DNA of 64,000 nucleotides, taken from Cylindrospermum sp. NIES-4074. GTDB lineage: Bacteria > Cyanobacteriota > Cyanobacteriia > Cyanobacteriales > Nostocaceae. This document shows positions 16,888 through 25,900 of the stretch, piece by piece. The stretch spans positions 496,001 to 560,000 of the forward strand of contig AP018269.1 in assembly GCA_003994795.1 (NCBI GenBank), written 5' to 3'. The translations under genes were made by a program, and so were the position numbers. The notes beneath the pieces are model-generated. The model searched no databases. It was given only the letters and a program-made list of their open reading frames with translations, and was not told the DNA's origin. How positions within the stretch are numbered: position 1 is the first letter of the stretch; each line of letters starts with the position of its first letter.

Positions 16888-17262
16888 GTGAATAGGTATC
16901 TGATTACAGGCATAGTTGCAACTTTTTTGTGGGATGCTAATTTGAGCAAGGCTTGGACGCAGCCACCCAGTTGCATTCCCAAAAGCCAGTCTGAAGTAAC
17001 CACATCCGTTAATAGTTTGCAGCAGAGCGAAGTTATTCTCATTGGGAAAGTGCCAAACCGTCGATATGTGGTCGTCGTTCCTGGCAAGTCAGACAAAGTG
17101 TTAAACGTGGTCAGGAGCTATATTGCTGACGCATTTCTGACACAGCATCAGCTTGGCCCTTATGTATACGCTGGGGGATTTGTCAATAGGGAAGAAGCAG
17201 AGTGCGCGTCACTTTTGTTGCGATCGCAAGGGCTAGATGCACGAGTTGTATATTTCCATTGA
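16888..17262 (+). CDS. Secreted SPOR-like small protein
   Basis: 124 aa with a GTG start. A weak signal peptide (residues 1-21, ending SKAW) is followed by a domain ending VYAGGFVNREEAECASLLLR, then SQGLDARVVYF. This is the pattern of SPOR-type repeats (residue F/Y-x-G-x-F ... A ... L...G), which bind peptidoglycan or pack against other envelope proteins. It starts 228 bp from the cyclase start on the opposite strand and 67 bp before the FecR-domain gene, so the two plus-strand genes may be one unit. Function is inferred and uncertain. Confidence 0.65.
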   Translation: MNRYLITGIVATFLWDANLSKAWTQPPSCIPKSQSEVTTSVNSLQQSEVILIGKVPNRRYVVVVPGKSDKVLNVVRSYIADAFLTQHQLGPYVYAGGFVNREEAECASLLLRSQGLDARVVYFH

Positions 17263-17329
17263 AAGATTAATTAAGTAAAAAATAATTTGCTGGATTACTG
17301 AGGAATGATTTTGTTAACTGGAGATACGT

Positions 17330-18163
17330 ATGAAAACCTGGTGGGCTTGTAACTTTACTTTGGTGCTAGTGGGAGTAGTTAGCAGCTTACGTGCCTCTGC
17401 CGCAGGTGATCAATTACAGGTCAGTGTCGATCGCTGGCTAGAGGTGCGCCGTCCAATGGGGCAAGTGCTGTATTCCCGTGGGCAGACATCCCAAGCGGCT
17501 CGCAACGGCATTCGGCTGCAAGCGGTTGGGGATACCATCACCACTAAGCAAGGCTCCAGTACAGTTCTGGCAATAGATATAGGCACGGGTTTTATTAAAG
17601 TGTCAGAAAATACAACTGTTCAGATTCAGAAACTCCTGACAGGAAAGAGCGGTGAACGGATAACCCAACTTCAGGTAAAAGCTGGGCAAGTTGCGCTGCA
17701 AGTTCGTCCCTTCACTAATTCTGCCTCGCGTTTAGAAATTAATACACCTGCCGGAGTTGCTGGGGTGCGGGGTACTGAGTTTGGTGTCAGCGTCCAGCAG
17801 AATGGCAAAATGGGTGTGGCAACTATGAAGGGTGGGGTAGCTACCGATGCTCAAGGGCAGACGGTGCTGGTAAAAGCTGGTTTCCAAAATATCACCATTC
17901 CCGGAGAACCGCCCTCTGCACCTGTTCCTTTGCGTGAAGATACGCGTCTAAATATCCGTCAACTGGTAGCGAATGGAAACCAGGTTCGCATTGTGGGTAC
18001 TGTTGATCCGGTGAATTTGCTGGCGATCGCCAAACAACCCCAAAATACAGATAAGAGTGGCAATTTTGATATTACTGTGCCTTTACTCCCTAACCGCAGA
18101 GTCGAAGCTGTTGTGGTAACTCCCTTGGGGAAACAGCAATTGTATCAACTAGCTGTGCCTTAG
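17330..18163 (+). CDS. FecR-domain secreted protein
   Basis: 277 aa with a signal peptide (residues 1-25, ending ASAAG). The FecR domain runs about 55-185, with the signature LEINTPAGVAGVRGTEFGVS, and is followed by a Pro-rich linker and a C-terminal beta domain (about 205-277). No FecI sigma factor or TonB receptor is nearby, so classical iron signalling is unlikely. In cyanobacteria such proteins often lie beside CHASE2 cyclases, as here, where they may form the sensor's periplasmic partner (inference). SPOR-like gene upstream with 67-bp gap. Confidence 0.85.
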   Translation: MKTWWACNFTLVLVGVVSSLRASAAGDQLQVSVDRWLEVRRPMGQVLYSRGQTSQAARNGIRLQAVGDTITTKQGSSTVLAIDIGTGFIKVSENTTVQIQKLLTGKSGERITQLQVKAGQVALQVRPFTNSASRLEINTPAGVAGVRGTEFGVSVQQNGKMGVATMKGGVATDAQGQTVLVKAGFQNITIPGEPPSAPVPLREDTRLNIRQLVANGNQVRIVGTVDPVNLLAIAKQPQNTDKSGNFDITVPLLPNRRVEAVVVTPLGKQQLYQLAVP

Positions 18164-18170
18164 ATTAATT

Positions 18171-18524
18171 CTACTTTTTGGGTGGGAGAAAAATACAATT
18201 GACCGTGAAAACCCCATTAGAAGAGTAGGTGCAACTTGTACAGCGGTTAGTGCCATTTACCCCTTGTGGATTAGTAGCGGGGGCATTAGTGGTTTCACAA
18301 CTTTTCTTTTCATTTGCACCACCTCTTGGGGCTGCGATCGGCAAGCTGGAAGCGGGTTGTCCTGGTCGTACACTGATTAATGTGTGTCTTGTGGACTGAA
18401 CCGCATCGGCACAGTTGCGGGATACAACTTCTGCTTGAGGTTGTGTAGCCATTGCTGCATTAGATACTAGGGCGGTTGCGAGGATAGAGATGCCAATAAT
18501 GGTTGTGCGAATGTAATTTTTCAT
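18171..18524 (-). CDS. Small secreted cysteine-containing protein, unknown
   Basis: 117 aa from the ATG at 18524. A clear signal peptide (residues 1-26, MKNYIRTTIIGISILATAL, ending AMA) and six cysteines in the mature part (CADAVQ, KSCETT, TNRCTSCTYSS, VNCIF) suggest an exported, perhaps disulfide-bonded protein. An upstream in-frame ATG at 18584 would hide the signal peptide. It is tail-to-tail with the FecR gene (8 bp apart) and divergent from the small secreted gene broken by the IS. I do not recognise a family. Confidence 0.6.
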   Translation of the reverse strand: MKNYIRTTIIGISILATALVSNAAMATQPQAEVVSRNCADAVQSTRHTLISVRPGQPASSLPIAAPRGGANEKKSCETTNAPATNPQGVNGTNRCTSCTYSSNGVFTVNCIFLPPKK

Positions 18525-19070
18525 GATGCTTTGTTTGGGTTTAAGGTTTGTGCAGATGTGGTTGAACACCTTCACTTGTTCCATAGGTCTGGCTCTGAAT
18601 GTTTATGCACCCTCGACAAAGCATTAGGGAAATTTTGGCAAGATTAGCACATACCGTCTTCATTTATGGGGGTTTTGGGGCGATCGCTTTTAAATACTGA
18701 ATTGTGTAAAATTGTGGTATTTTTTAACACAAATAATACAGAAATGTTACTGGTGCTGTGGGCGTTAGTGAATGGTTTGATATGTGATATTTTTTATATT
18801 GATGACTTACAAAAATAAATCAAACAATGAATAAGCTGTCAAAATTTTGTGCTGTAACCCTTGCTATAGCTTTAAGCGTAATGACAGAGAAACAAGCGGT
18901 AAACGCAGTACAAATAGTTGTAAGCTGTTCTACCAGCCGCTATAATACACAAGTTACTTACGACGCATCGAGCAAAAATTATACTTAAACCTCATCCATC
19001 TTGAGAACTGGAGTTTCACCAGAAGATATATTACTCTGAAGAAGTAGGTGTGACAAAGAAGGAAACAGGG

Positions 19071-19337
19071 ATGCTCAAAATCGACTGCGCTCGCTGGAAC
19101 CAAAATGCTGCAATCTTGAGAGAAGAAGCATTAAAAGCAGATCATGCACGTAGCCGCGAGCGTTTCATGGCCCTGTATGAGATATGTAATGGAAAGAATG
19201 CAACACAGGTAGGTAAAGAAACAGGGCGCAACCCTCAGACAATAATGGAGTGGGTACATCGTTACAATCTTTCAGGTATGGAAGCACTGCGGTATCAGCA
19301 TACAGGTGGTCATCCCCCCTTTTTTCCCCAGAGATAG
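19071..19337 (+). CDS. IS630 transposase, N-terminal frame (helix-turn-helix)
   Basis: 88 aa from the ATG at 19071, which follows AAGGAA at 19059-19064; a GTG at 19050 is an alternative. Contains a paired-like helix-turn-helix: RFMALYEICNGKNATQVGKE, then TGRNPQTIMEWVHRYNLSG, used to bind the element ends. The frame stops at 19337 just after CATCCCCCCTTTTTTCCCC (19311-19329), where the second frame takes over. It is expected to be made both alone and as part of the fused transposase. Confidence 0.85.
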   Translation: MLKIDCARWNQNAAILREEALKADHARSRERFMALYEICNGKNATQVGKETGRNPQTIMEWVHRYNLSGMEALRYQHTGGHPPFFPQR

Positions 19338-20182
19338 AGAAAGCAGTTGGTTCGGAGATTCGCAAAGCCTTGTCCCTGGCAACAACACCGCCTCAGGAAA
19401 AGCAGCAGAATCTAGAATTCTTACCTCGTTGGACATTGAAGCGTTTAGTGGCTTGGATTGACAAACAATTCAATTTCAAGTGTTGTCGTGAGTCAGTACG
19501 TAAGACTCTCAAAAATTTAGGATTTTCATGGAAAAAAGCTCGTAAACTTTTAAACAAAGCCAACAGCAAAAACCGCACTGAATTTCTTGAAAAACTCAAG
19601 GGTTTACTCGATGATGCTCTTCATAATGGGCATTTACTGATTTATATCGACGAGGCACATATTCATCTGGATACTGATGAGGGCTATGGTTGGTCAATTA
19701 AAGGTGAGCGTTTTTGGGTTAGTTCCAACTCCCCTGGAAGAGCCAAGGTTTCCTTCTATGGAGTCTATGTTTACAATTATGCCAAAGTCAAAATTTTCCC
19801 TTATCTAAAGGCTGACCAATTCAATACTATTGATGTATTAAAACAGCTTAGAACTGAGTTGCCTGACCACCAGATAACTCTAATTTGGGATGGTGCGCCC
19901 TATCATCGGGCACAATCTGTAAAACAAGCACTAGAGATGTTACAGATAAATCTGCAACCCTTACCCAGTTACAGTCCTGACTTTATGCCTGTTGAACATC
20001 TGTGGCAGTGGTTGCGCGAAGATGTCACTTATCACACATGCTATCAATCTCCCACTGAACTGATTGAACGTGTTCATTTATTTGAGCAAAACATTAATTC
20101 CATCCCTCTCGAAATTGGCGATCGCTTGTGGGTGAAAAATCACCTTGACTCTGACGAGGAAAAACTACGGTTCTCAACGTAG
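19250..20182 (+). CDS. IS630 transposase, C-terminal DDE catalytic frame
   Basis: Open in the -1 frame relative to the upstream frame; meaningful sequence begins about 19313. Catalytic residues are visible: Asp in LIYIDEAHIH, Asp in LIWDGAPYHRA and Glu in PVEHLWQWLRE, the last two spaced as in IS630 (DD34E type). A KKARKLLNKANSKNR linker precedes them. The C/T run at 19314-19325 would allow a -1 slip to give the full-length enzyme of about 370 aa. No good start codon or ribosome site belongs to this frame itself. Confidence 0.88.
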   Translation: MGTSLQSFRYGSTAVSAYRWSSPLFSPEIEKAVGSEIRKALSLATTPPQEKQQNLEFLPRWTLKRLVAWIDKQFNFKCCRESVRKTLKNLGFSWKKARKLLNKANSKNRTEFLEKLKGLLDDALHNGHLLIYIDEAHIHLDTDEGYGWSIKGERFWVSSNSPGRAKVSFYGVYVYNYAKVKIFPYLKADQFNTIDVLKQLRTELPDHQITLIWDGAPYHRAQSVKQALEMLQINLQPLPSYSPDFMPVEHLWQWLREDVTYHTCYQSPTELIERVHLFEQNINSIPLEIGDRLWVKNHLDSDEEKLRFST

Positions 20183-20419
20183 ACGTGGTTTATGTTGCTT
20201 ATGATAGAAGTTCTACCAGAAATAGCCCAAGTCTTATCTTGAGAAATGGCAAGGTGGAAAGTGGTCGTACCGCATATTACTATACTTTTAAAAATGGTGT
20301 TTTTTCTTATGTCATAGCGAAGAGATTTGAGGGGCGTGGAGGTGCAACTTTTTTAAATGTTTATAAATCTGGAAAGCAAACTTTTCAGGAGCAATGTCAG
20401 TAAATGGTGAACCCGCACT

Positions 20420-20833
20420 CTATCCCAAGAACTTCTCACAAGAATAAATAACCTGGAAATTACCATTCGACCCTTTTTTAAACAGCACCACTTGCAAGCT
20501 GGAATCGCTCAATCTTTTCTGAAGTGTTGCCCACTTTGTTGTTTCGCGAAGTTCGACAACAGCGTATTTATTCCCCAGAAGAGTGCTGCGTTTTAGGTTG
20601 TATTGTCCCTGTGGGTAAGCTTGTTGAATCACTGAGTTTAAGCTTTTCTCTGGACTAACGCTCAAAATTTGTAAAAGGTTGCTACATTTAACATCCGCTG
20701 TCTGGGCATTTTGAAAGCGGAGGAAGTATAACTCAGCCAATATCTCATTTCTTTTAATCCATCCCCCCGTAACTAGAATAAGTAGAAAGCAGAAGAGGAA
20801 GATAGAGAGGGGAATTGGCGAAGATTTTTGCAT
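20420..20833 (-). CDS. Small single-pass membrane or secreted protein, unknown
   Basis: 137 aa. A signal anchor at residues 7-24 (IPLSIFLFCFLLILVTGG) is followed by a soluble domain of about 110 aa with two cysteines (VKCSNLL and YSCEKFL). The end KGSNGNFQVIYSCEKF resembles the C-termini of small exported cyanobacterial proteins. It converges on the IS-broken gene (16 bp between stop codons). No family recognised and no obvious operon partner. Confidence 0.6.
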   Translation of the reverse strand: MQKSSPIPLSIFLFCFLLILVTGGWIKRNEILAELYFLRFQNAQTADVKCSNLLQILSVSPEKSLNSVIQQAYPQGQYNLKRSTLLGNKYAVVELRETTKWATLQKRLSDSSLQVVLFKKGSNGNFQVIYSCEKFLG

Positions 20834-21396
20834 AATTTGGTTAATTAGCCTGGAAAGAGTCTAGCAAAAAATGCGATCGCTTTTAAATGCGGGTTTGTGT
20901 AAAGTCGGAGGTTTAAACGCAGAGGGTCGCGGAGTACGCGCAGAGGTACGCTGAGGTTTTATTGGCGTTGTGGGTGTTGCTGAATAGTGGGAGGAAATAT
21001 GGTGATTAGGCGAAAATTAAGAAGTGCTTGCGGTGTGAGAGTTGAAATTGTTTTACTTACCGCAAGGGGTTTAGAAATTAATGTGGCTCAACTCTTTTGC
21101 GCGAGGGTGCATATCATAACTTAAGTTCGGGAACCCGTACTTGCTAAATTATTGCTGGCAACACCGAGTAATAAGGTTGTGCAGCACTGCCTAGTAAAAA
21201 TAAGCTATCACAAAGGCTAAATCGTAAAAAGGTAAGGAAACCGACTGAGAATTTCTTACTTTTTTTGTGATTATTCACACACAAATCACTCAGTTAACCG
21301 CCATCTCTCCAACTACCCCAAATGCGATCGCCACCTCTCCAACTCCCGAAAAGCGATCGCACAAAAAAAACGCCCTACGCATAGATAGGACGGTAC
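20834..21396. other. Intergenic region with dispersed repeat
   Basis: Contains a second copy of the CGCAGAGG repeat (about 20917-20990). After 20990 the sequence is unremarkable, with three HIP1-like octamers close together (about 21325-21358). No gene is seen; the AAAAAAAAC run near 21363 lies just downstream of the ribbon-helix-helix locus and could be part of a terminator on the minus strand. Confidence 0.5.
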
Positions 21397-21557
21397 TTAC
21401 AAAGTTTCTTCAGGCTGCTTGTGAAACTCTTCTCGCAGCACCTTAAATTCTTCAATCTTGGTTTTAAGCTTTTTTATTTCATCACTAATACGCTGAATCT
21501 CATCTTCCTTAGATGCCACTTGATCATAATATTCCTTGATCAGGTGGTCGAGTATTC
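21397..21557 (-). pseudogene. Frameshifted coiled-coil tail of the ribbon-helix-helix gene
   Basis: In the -1 frame relative to the upstream RHH gene, the minus strand reads GILDHLIKEYYDQVASKEDE, then a heptad-rich coiled coil (QRISDEIKKLKTKIEEFKVL), ending QPEETL. One extra base in the run of five C at 21557-21561 (G on the coding strand) would fuse it to the RHH domain as a 111-aa protein. It may be a real mutation, a programmed shift or a sequencing error. Confidence 0.55.
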
Positions 21558-21731
21558 CCCCAGTAATTGCTGCTCCGGGGCTGAAGAGGCTTGATTTCTT
21601 ACTATACGCTCTATCATCTCGCTCTTGCTGATTCCCAGCATTTTCGCCTTCTCTTCTAGCAATTCCATCCCCTCTGGAGATATTGACAGATTCAAGTTGC
21701 GCTTTCTCTGACCATGCAACGGCTTTCTCAT
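21540..21731 (-). CDS. Ribbon-helix-helix (CopG-like) DNA-binding protein
   Basis: 63 aa from the ATG at 21731. The RHH fold is clear: RKRNLNLSISPEGMELLEEK (strand and helix 1), then MLGISKSEMIERIVRNQ (turn and helix 2). Such proteins are dimeric repressors, often of plasmid or toxin-antitoxin genes, usually autoregulated. The frame ends soon after a G5 run, and the natural C-terminal coiled coil continues in another frame (21397-21557). Upstream (21880-21925) two ACGCGCAA motifs in direct orientation could be operator half-sites (inference). No toxin partner is next to it. Confidence 0.7.
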   Translation of the reverse strand: MRKPLHGQRKRNLNLSISPEGMELLEEKAKMLGISKSEMIERIVRNQASSAPEQQLLGEYSTT

Positions 21732-22300
21732 TTATTGCGCCCATATATAGCAGTGGACAAAGCCGTTAGGACAAGCCGGCGGTAGACACCCTCAACAAGC
21801 GTACATTGTGAACTGATTGTTGTCCTAAGCTTCCTGTCCGTTGCTATACTTCTCCCTATTTTACACGCATACTATATTGACTATTAACGCGCAAGGTATT
21901 AAACTATAATCAGTTGTACGCGCAAATAACTGATTTTGCAAGTCTTCACCAAGCTAAACCCGGAAGAGTTGCACCTTAGCCAATAGCCAAAGAAAGCCGA
22001 TGAAGGGAACTTCCGGCTTGCTTCTATCTAGCGCTGGTTAATACAGTTTCGACAGGGGGAATATTAGACGTAAATGATTAAAGTTGGTAAGCCAATAAAC
22101 CTTTAATTTGCATATATCAATTAGATAAACATCTTGTGGGGTGGGCATCTTGCCCGCCCTAATCATGCAAGTTAAATGTCCTACAGCTTACCTTGGTGCA
22201 TTTTATTTGTTTTCATGTAGATAAATATCACACCAGCGTAGTTGGTGTAAATTGCGCTGGCGTTTTTTCCAAATTCAATACCACGACCACATAATTAACA
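21732..22300. other. Intergenic region with hairpin and operator-like motifs
   Basis: Holds direct repeats ACGCGCAA (about 21889 and 21920) upstream of the RHH gene, and a hairpin AAGCCG ... GAAG-GGAA-CTTC ... CGGCTT at 21994-22019. There is also a fragment of a common repeat (GTGGGGTGGGCATCTTGCCC, about 22136-22155). No gene seen. Confidence 0.45.
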
Positions 22301-22516
22301 ATGACCACCATCAACACAGAAAACTCGGCATCTATTGGTAATGAAAAATTGACCACACTTGTAAATCAAATCATGGAACGGCATCCAGACCTAACATTTA
22401 ACGAATCACTGCTGATAGCCGAACAACTAATCACCACCTTAACCAACTATCTTGATAACTCATTTGTGCAGGCAAATGTAGATGCAGCAGCTAATAAAAT
22501 TCGCAATTCTCGGTAG
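22301..22516 (+). CDS. Small hypothetical protein
   Basis: 71 aa, probably cytosolic and helical. The sequence (LTTLVNQIMERHPDLTFNES, then LLIAEQLITTLTNYLDN) has the look of a real coding frame, with regular hydrophobic spacing. Start ATG at 22301 lies in AACAATGACC without a strong ribosome site. It is followed after 41 bp by another small gene on the same strand, so the two may be cotranscribed. I know of no function. Confidence 0.5.
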   Translation: MTTINTENSASIGNEKLTTLVNQIMERHPDLTFNESLLIAEQLITTLTNYLDNSFVQANVDAAANKIRNSR

Positions 22517-22557
22517 ATTTGTCACAAAATTTTAGCACAATACAATTCCGTTAAAAA

Positions 22558-22722
22558 ATGGAACAATATCAAACAAAGCTCAAACCTTGGGCTGTATTTC
22601 GCTTGCCCAATAATATTTGTGTAGCCAGATTTCGCCGTCGCTCTGATGCCGAAGGACACGCAAAAGCCTTACGCCATTTTGTATCAGCAACCTACGAAGT
22701 AATTTTTGACCAAGGAACATAA
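22558..22722 (+). CDS. Small hypothetical protein (54 aa)
   Basis: 54-codon frame reading MEQYQTKLKPWAVFRLPNNI, then CVARFRRRSDAEGHAKALRH and VSATYEVIFDQGT. The pattern (aromatic beta strands WAVFRL, VARFRRR, a helix AEGHAKALRHF, then YEVIFDQ) matches a short alpha/beta domain seen in small cyanobacterial hypotheticals that modify read or copy-number-type genes nearby. It starts 41 bp after the previous small gene. Function unknown; I rely on protein-like composition and not on a named family. Confidence 0.5.
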   Translation: MEQYQTKLKPWAVFRLPNNICVARFRRRSDAEGHAKALRHFVSATYEVIFDQGT

Positions 22723-22771
22723 CAGATAGAAATAAAAATCCAATTCGCTCGACATTAAGAGCATCAACCAA

Positions 22772-22801
22772 TGTAGAGACGTTACATGTAACGTCTCTAC
22801 A
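22772..22801. repeat. 30-bp perfect palindrome, copy 2
   Basis: TGTAGAGACGTTACA joined to its reverse complement. It shares the outer 11 bases on each side with the copy at 16722-16751. Confidence 0.9.
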
Positions 22802-22807
22802 TCACTT

Positions 22808-22910
22808 ATACCATTTCTCTTAAAGGTTGATACATATGATTTATCTTAGCCCCCCTTTTTAAGGGGGGTTGGGGGGATCTTATTTGTTTCAACCTTATGG
22901 GAATTGGTAT
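22808..22910. mobile_element. About 103-bp MITE-like element
   Basis: Imperfect terminal inverted repeats of about 25 bp: left ATACCATTTCTCTTAAAGGT, right (reversed) ATACCAATTCCCATAAGGTT. The centre is a CCCCCCTTTTTAAGGGGGG palindrome (22850-22868). It has no coding capacity and lies just downstream of nrdJ, where the palindrome might also help end transcription. Confidence 0.65.
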
Positions 22911-22934
22911 TACCCAAACCGGATTAATTACACC

Positions 22935-25900
22935 TTATGAAGTTGGTTCTATTTCAGGGAACATACATTTATCAGAATCGCAACCACTAGGGCCAGCTTC
23001 TGACATTTCACCTGAATCATAGCGGCTCAAAACTGCACAGAAATCATCTGTTTTCCGCCGCAGTTTCACTTCTTCAGACAAACGCTCATAGGTTGATCTA
23101 TCTATCGGTTCAAAGGGCAAACGGGGGAATGATTGCAAATCATCAAAACGGGCTAAAAGCGCCGCCGAGATATATCCTTCATCATTCTGGATAGCTTCGT
23201 AAATCCGCTGTCCTAGAGAGTCAATTTCCTCAGAACGCAATTCCAAAGTAGCAGAGGTGTTATGGGTGACATAATAACCCTGAACCTGAAGGATAAAATC
23301 CAATTGAGCTAACACTGAAAACTGAGAAACATCAACTTCATCTGCTCCTGGTACATCAGCCCAAGGTACAGCCACAGGGATTTCTACCAGCCATTCGCTA
23401 ACGCGAGGATCAAAAGGATCATTGAGTAAATTACCCAATTCATCTTTGTCAGATTGAGAAGGGATGACGTTGTAACCATAGTCAATACAAGCTAAGGCTA
23501 CGGGGTCATTTTTGCGGAAAGTGATCCGACGAATAAATCTTTGGGCTTTGGGGGGATGCCAACCGGAACTAGCACCTGTTAACAAAGCTTTAGTACCACT
23601 TGGTTGGACTGTGGTGCAGCGATTGGGACGTTTGAGATTATGGCGATCGCAATATTCCCACACAACCCGATGCACTGTATCTTTCCAGAAGGTGAGATAT
23701 TCCTGTTCTCGACGCTTGAAAACCAGTCCTTGGGGGGTTTCTGGTCTGCCTGCTGTCCACCAGTGCAACCACTCAACACCAAAAGCACCAACAAAGAAAT
23801 CAAATAAACCAGTAAACGAAACCCCCACAATAGGGTCTAATTCCCGGCTGTATTGATAGCGAGGTTCTAGGAATTCGTGATTTAAAAGTGCGGCTACAGC
23901 AAGCGCCCCAGCCGTAAAAGCCTCTTCTTGTTCTTTGTAGTTATCAGGGTCGAGTTGGTTTAAGTGTACCTCTGCAAGATTACAATTTCCTGTTAGGGTA
24001 TTGCCAAAAACTCCTTTATGATGTTCCGGCTCATTAAAGCAGTAAGTATCGTGTAATCCTGGTAATTCTTCAACACTTTTTACAACTTGCCATTTACCTT
24101 TATATTTGGCATTTGTTCCTTTACTAACATCCAAACGCTGACAAGGAATTTCACCACATTCAGTTATTTGTAAGTAGTATAAATCTCGACTTCTGATGCC
24201 ATAGTTAGTGACAGCACCTTTATGAGAACAAAGGTTTAGTGATGAACGAATACCACATTTAGTCAGCAGTAACTGAACTCGATATGCTCGCTCGTAGTCA
24301 GATATATAAATCCTGATACCGTTACTGCTTGTATTTGAGCCATCTGTATCCGCTAACCCGGCAATAAAATATAAAATTGCTTGACGGTTCCAACTCGCAA
24401 TTACATTCAGTGAATCGGGATTTATCTTTAAGCTTCTGAGGAATTCTCCTGAAAAACCTAAGTCTGTTACATCTGTGAAAGTTGGTAAATAGTCATAGTC
24501 TCTTTCTGGAGACTTGTTTCCTGTGACAGATAAAGCTGCTTTCTTGCTGTAAAGCCTAATTTTGGCATTATCTTTTTGATCTGTAGTGCCATCTCCTACA
24601 GCTACTCCCAAAGTGTAAGCATAGTTGATATCTACATTCAATCCATCTTCATAGTGAATTGTAAAAGGTTCGGTGTGAATGGCATATCGGCTAGTATCTA
24701 GCAAATCTTTGGTTTGCACTTCTTGATAAACTTTGCCAAATCTATCTTTAACAAAGAAGCGGTGATACTCAGTTGCATCTAAATAGGAACCATCACCAAA
24801 CCGAACTCGATATAAATGGCGATTGTTTCCAGTTTTAAAGGGTACAACTTGGCTCCATTTTTCACCATTCCAAATTTCAACTTCACTGCCGACAATATCC
24901 TGAATTTTGTGCATTCCATCTCTGGTGATGAGCATGGTATCACCACTGACACAATGGAAGTCAGAGCCTGTGATCTCTCCGCAAGGATTGAGCGCATATC
25001 GCTGCAAACGATGCTCTAACTCATTTGCATCCAAATTAGGATAGTTTGTTTGCAACCAATGTTTGGCTTGACCTTTGTCATAAGCTTGCAAAAAGTCTTT
25101 TTTCAATTCTGGAGTTAATAGCAAATCAGCGTTAGCTCTAGCTACTGCTTCCCCAGCCCATTGAATTGCACCTTCACCGCTGTAATATTGTTTACGTACA
25201 GCTTCAAGAGATTCTTCTAATGTCGGCTTGCGGTGAAAAACCCTTGTATGGTTGGCCATTCTCAAAGCATCGCGCTCTGGGTCAATTCGCCAGTTGCCAT
25301 TTTCATCCTGTTGCCATAAGTTATCTTTGGCAGTGCTAGCTTCTTGATCGTCAGCAGCGAATTGTCTCATCCCCGCGCTTCTACGGATGTTGCCGGCAAC
25401 AATTGTTACGGCAGCCTGATCAATTAACAAACAGCATTCAACTGAATTTAATTGTCGTCCAACTGCTTTATTGAGGATGGATGCACAACGCTCGTAAAGT
25501 CCGGGCAATTTAACAGGATTTGCCATCCCACCAAAGCCGTTGAGGGTTTCTCCCGCTTGACGAACATCGCTGATATCAACAATTACTTCAACCTCTCCAG
25601 CAAATTGTTCATCGGTGGAGAGTTCCAAAAGCGTTTGATAAGATTTCACCCAGCCTTCACGGCTATCTCCAACATGAATAGTGACGCTGTTGCCTTCTAT
25701 ATGGGTTTCTGTATATTCACGACGCTCTTGTTTAGGAGTGCTACCAATTTCACCTTGTACAGTTATGACCAGGCGATTACGGATGGGTGGCAGTTTATTA
25801 ATATACTGTGCCTCTAAAACGGCTCCGGTACCACAGCCCATCATTGCTAAATCCATCATCAACCCAAAGGCTTTCCAGTCTATGAGGTTGGTGGAGGTGC

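Larger units (their letters stand above)
18988..20190 (+). mobile_element. IS630-family insertion sequence
   Basis: 1203-bp element flanked by TA at 18986-18987 and 20191-20192, the target duplication of the IS630/Tc1 group. Including the TA, the ends match at 27 of 35 positions as inverted repeats (left TAAACCTCATCCATCTTGAG; right, reversed, TAAACCACGTCTACGTTGAG). It carries two overlapping transposase frames. Complete ends, intact frames and restorable target suggest it is young and may be active. Confidence 0.9.
18827..20403 (+). pseudogene. Small secreted-protein gene interrupted by IS630-type element
   Basis: The first part is 18827-18987 and the second 20193-20403. Removing 18988-20190 with one copy of the duplicated TA restores a continuous 372-base frame (123 aa). 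That protein has a signal-like start (MNKLSKFCAVTLAIALSVM), a tyrosine/serine-rich middle (SSKNYTYVAYDRSSTR) and a C-terminal Cys (QEQCQ). With the IS in place translation stops at the junction codon TAA (18986-18988). The second part remains intact, so the insertion is recent. Family not recognised; a homologue without the insertion would confirm the reconstruction. Confidence 0.8.
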
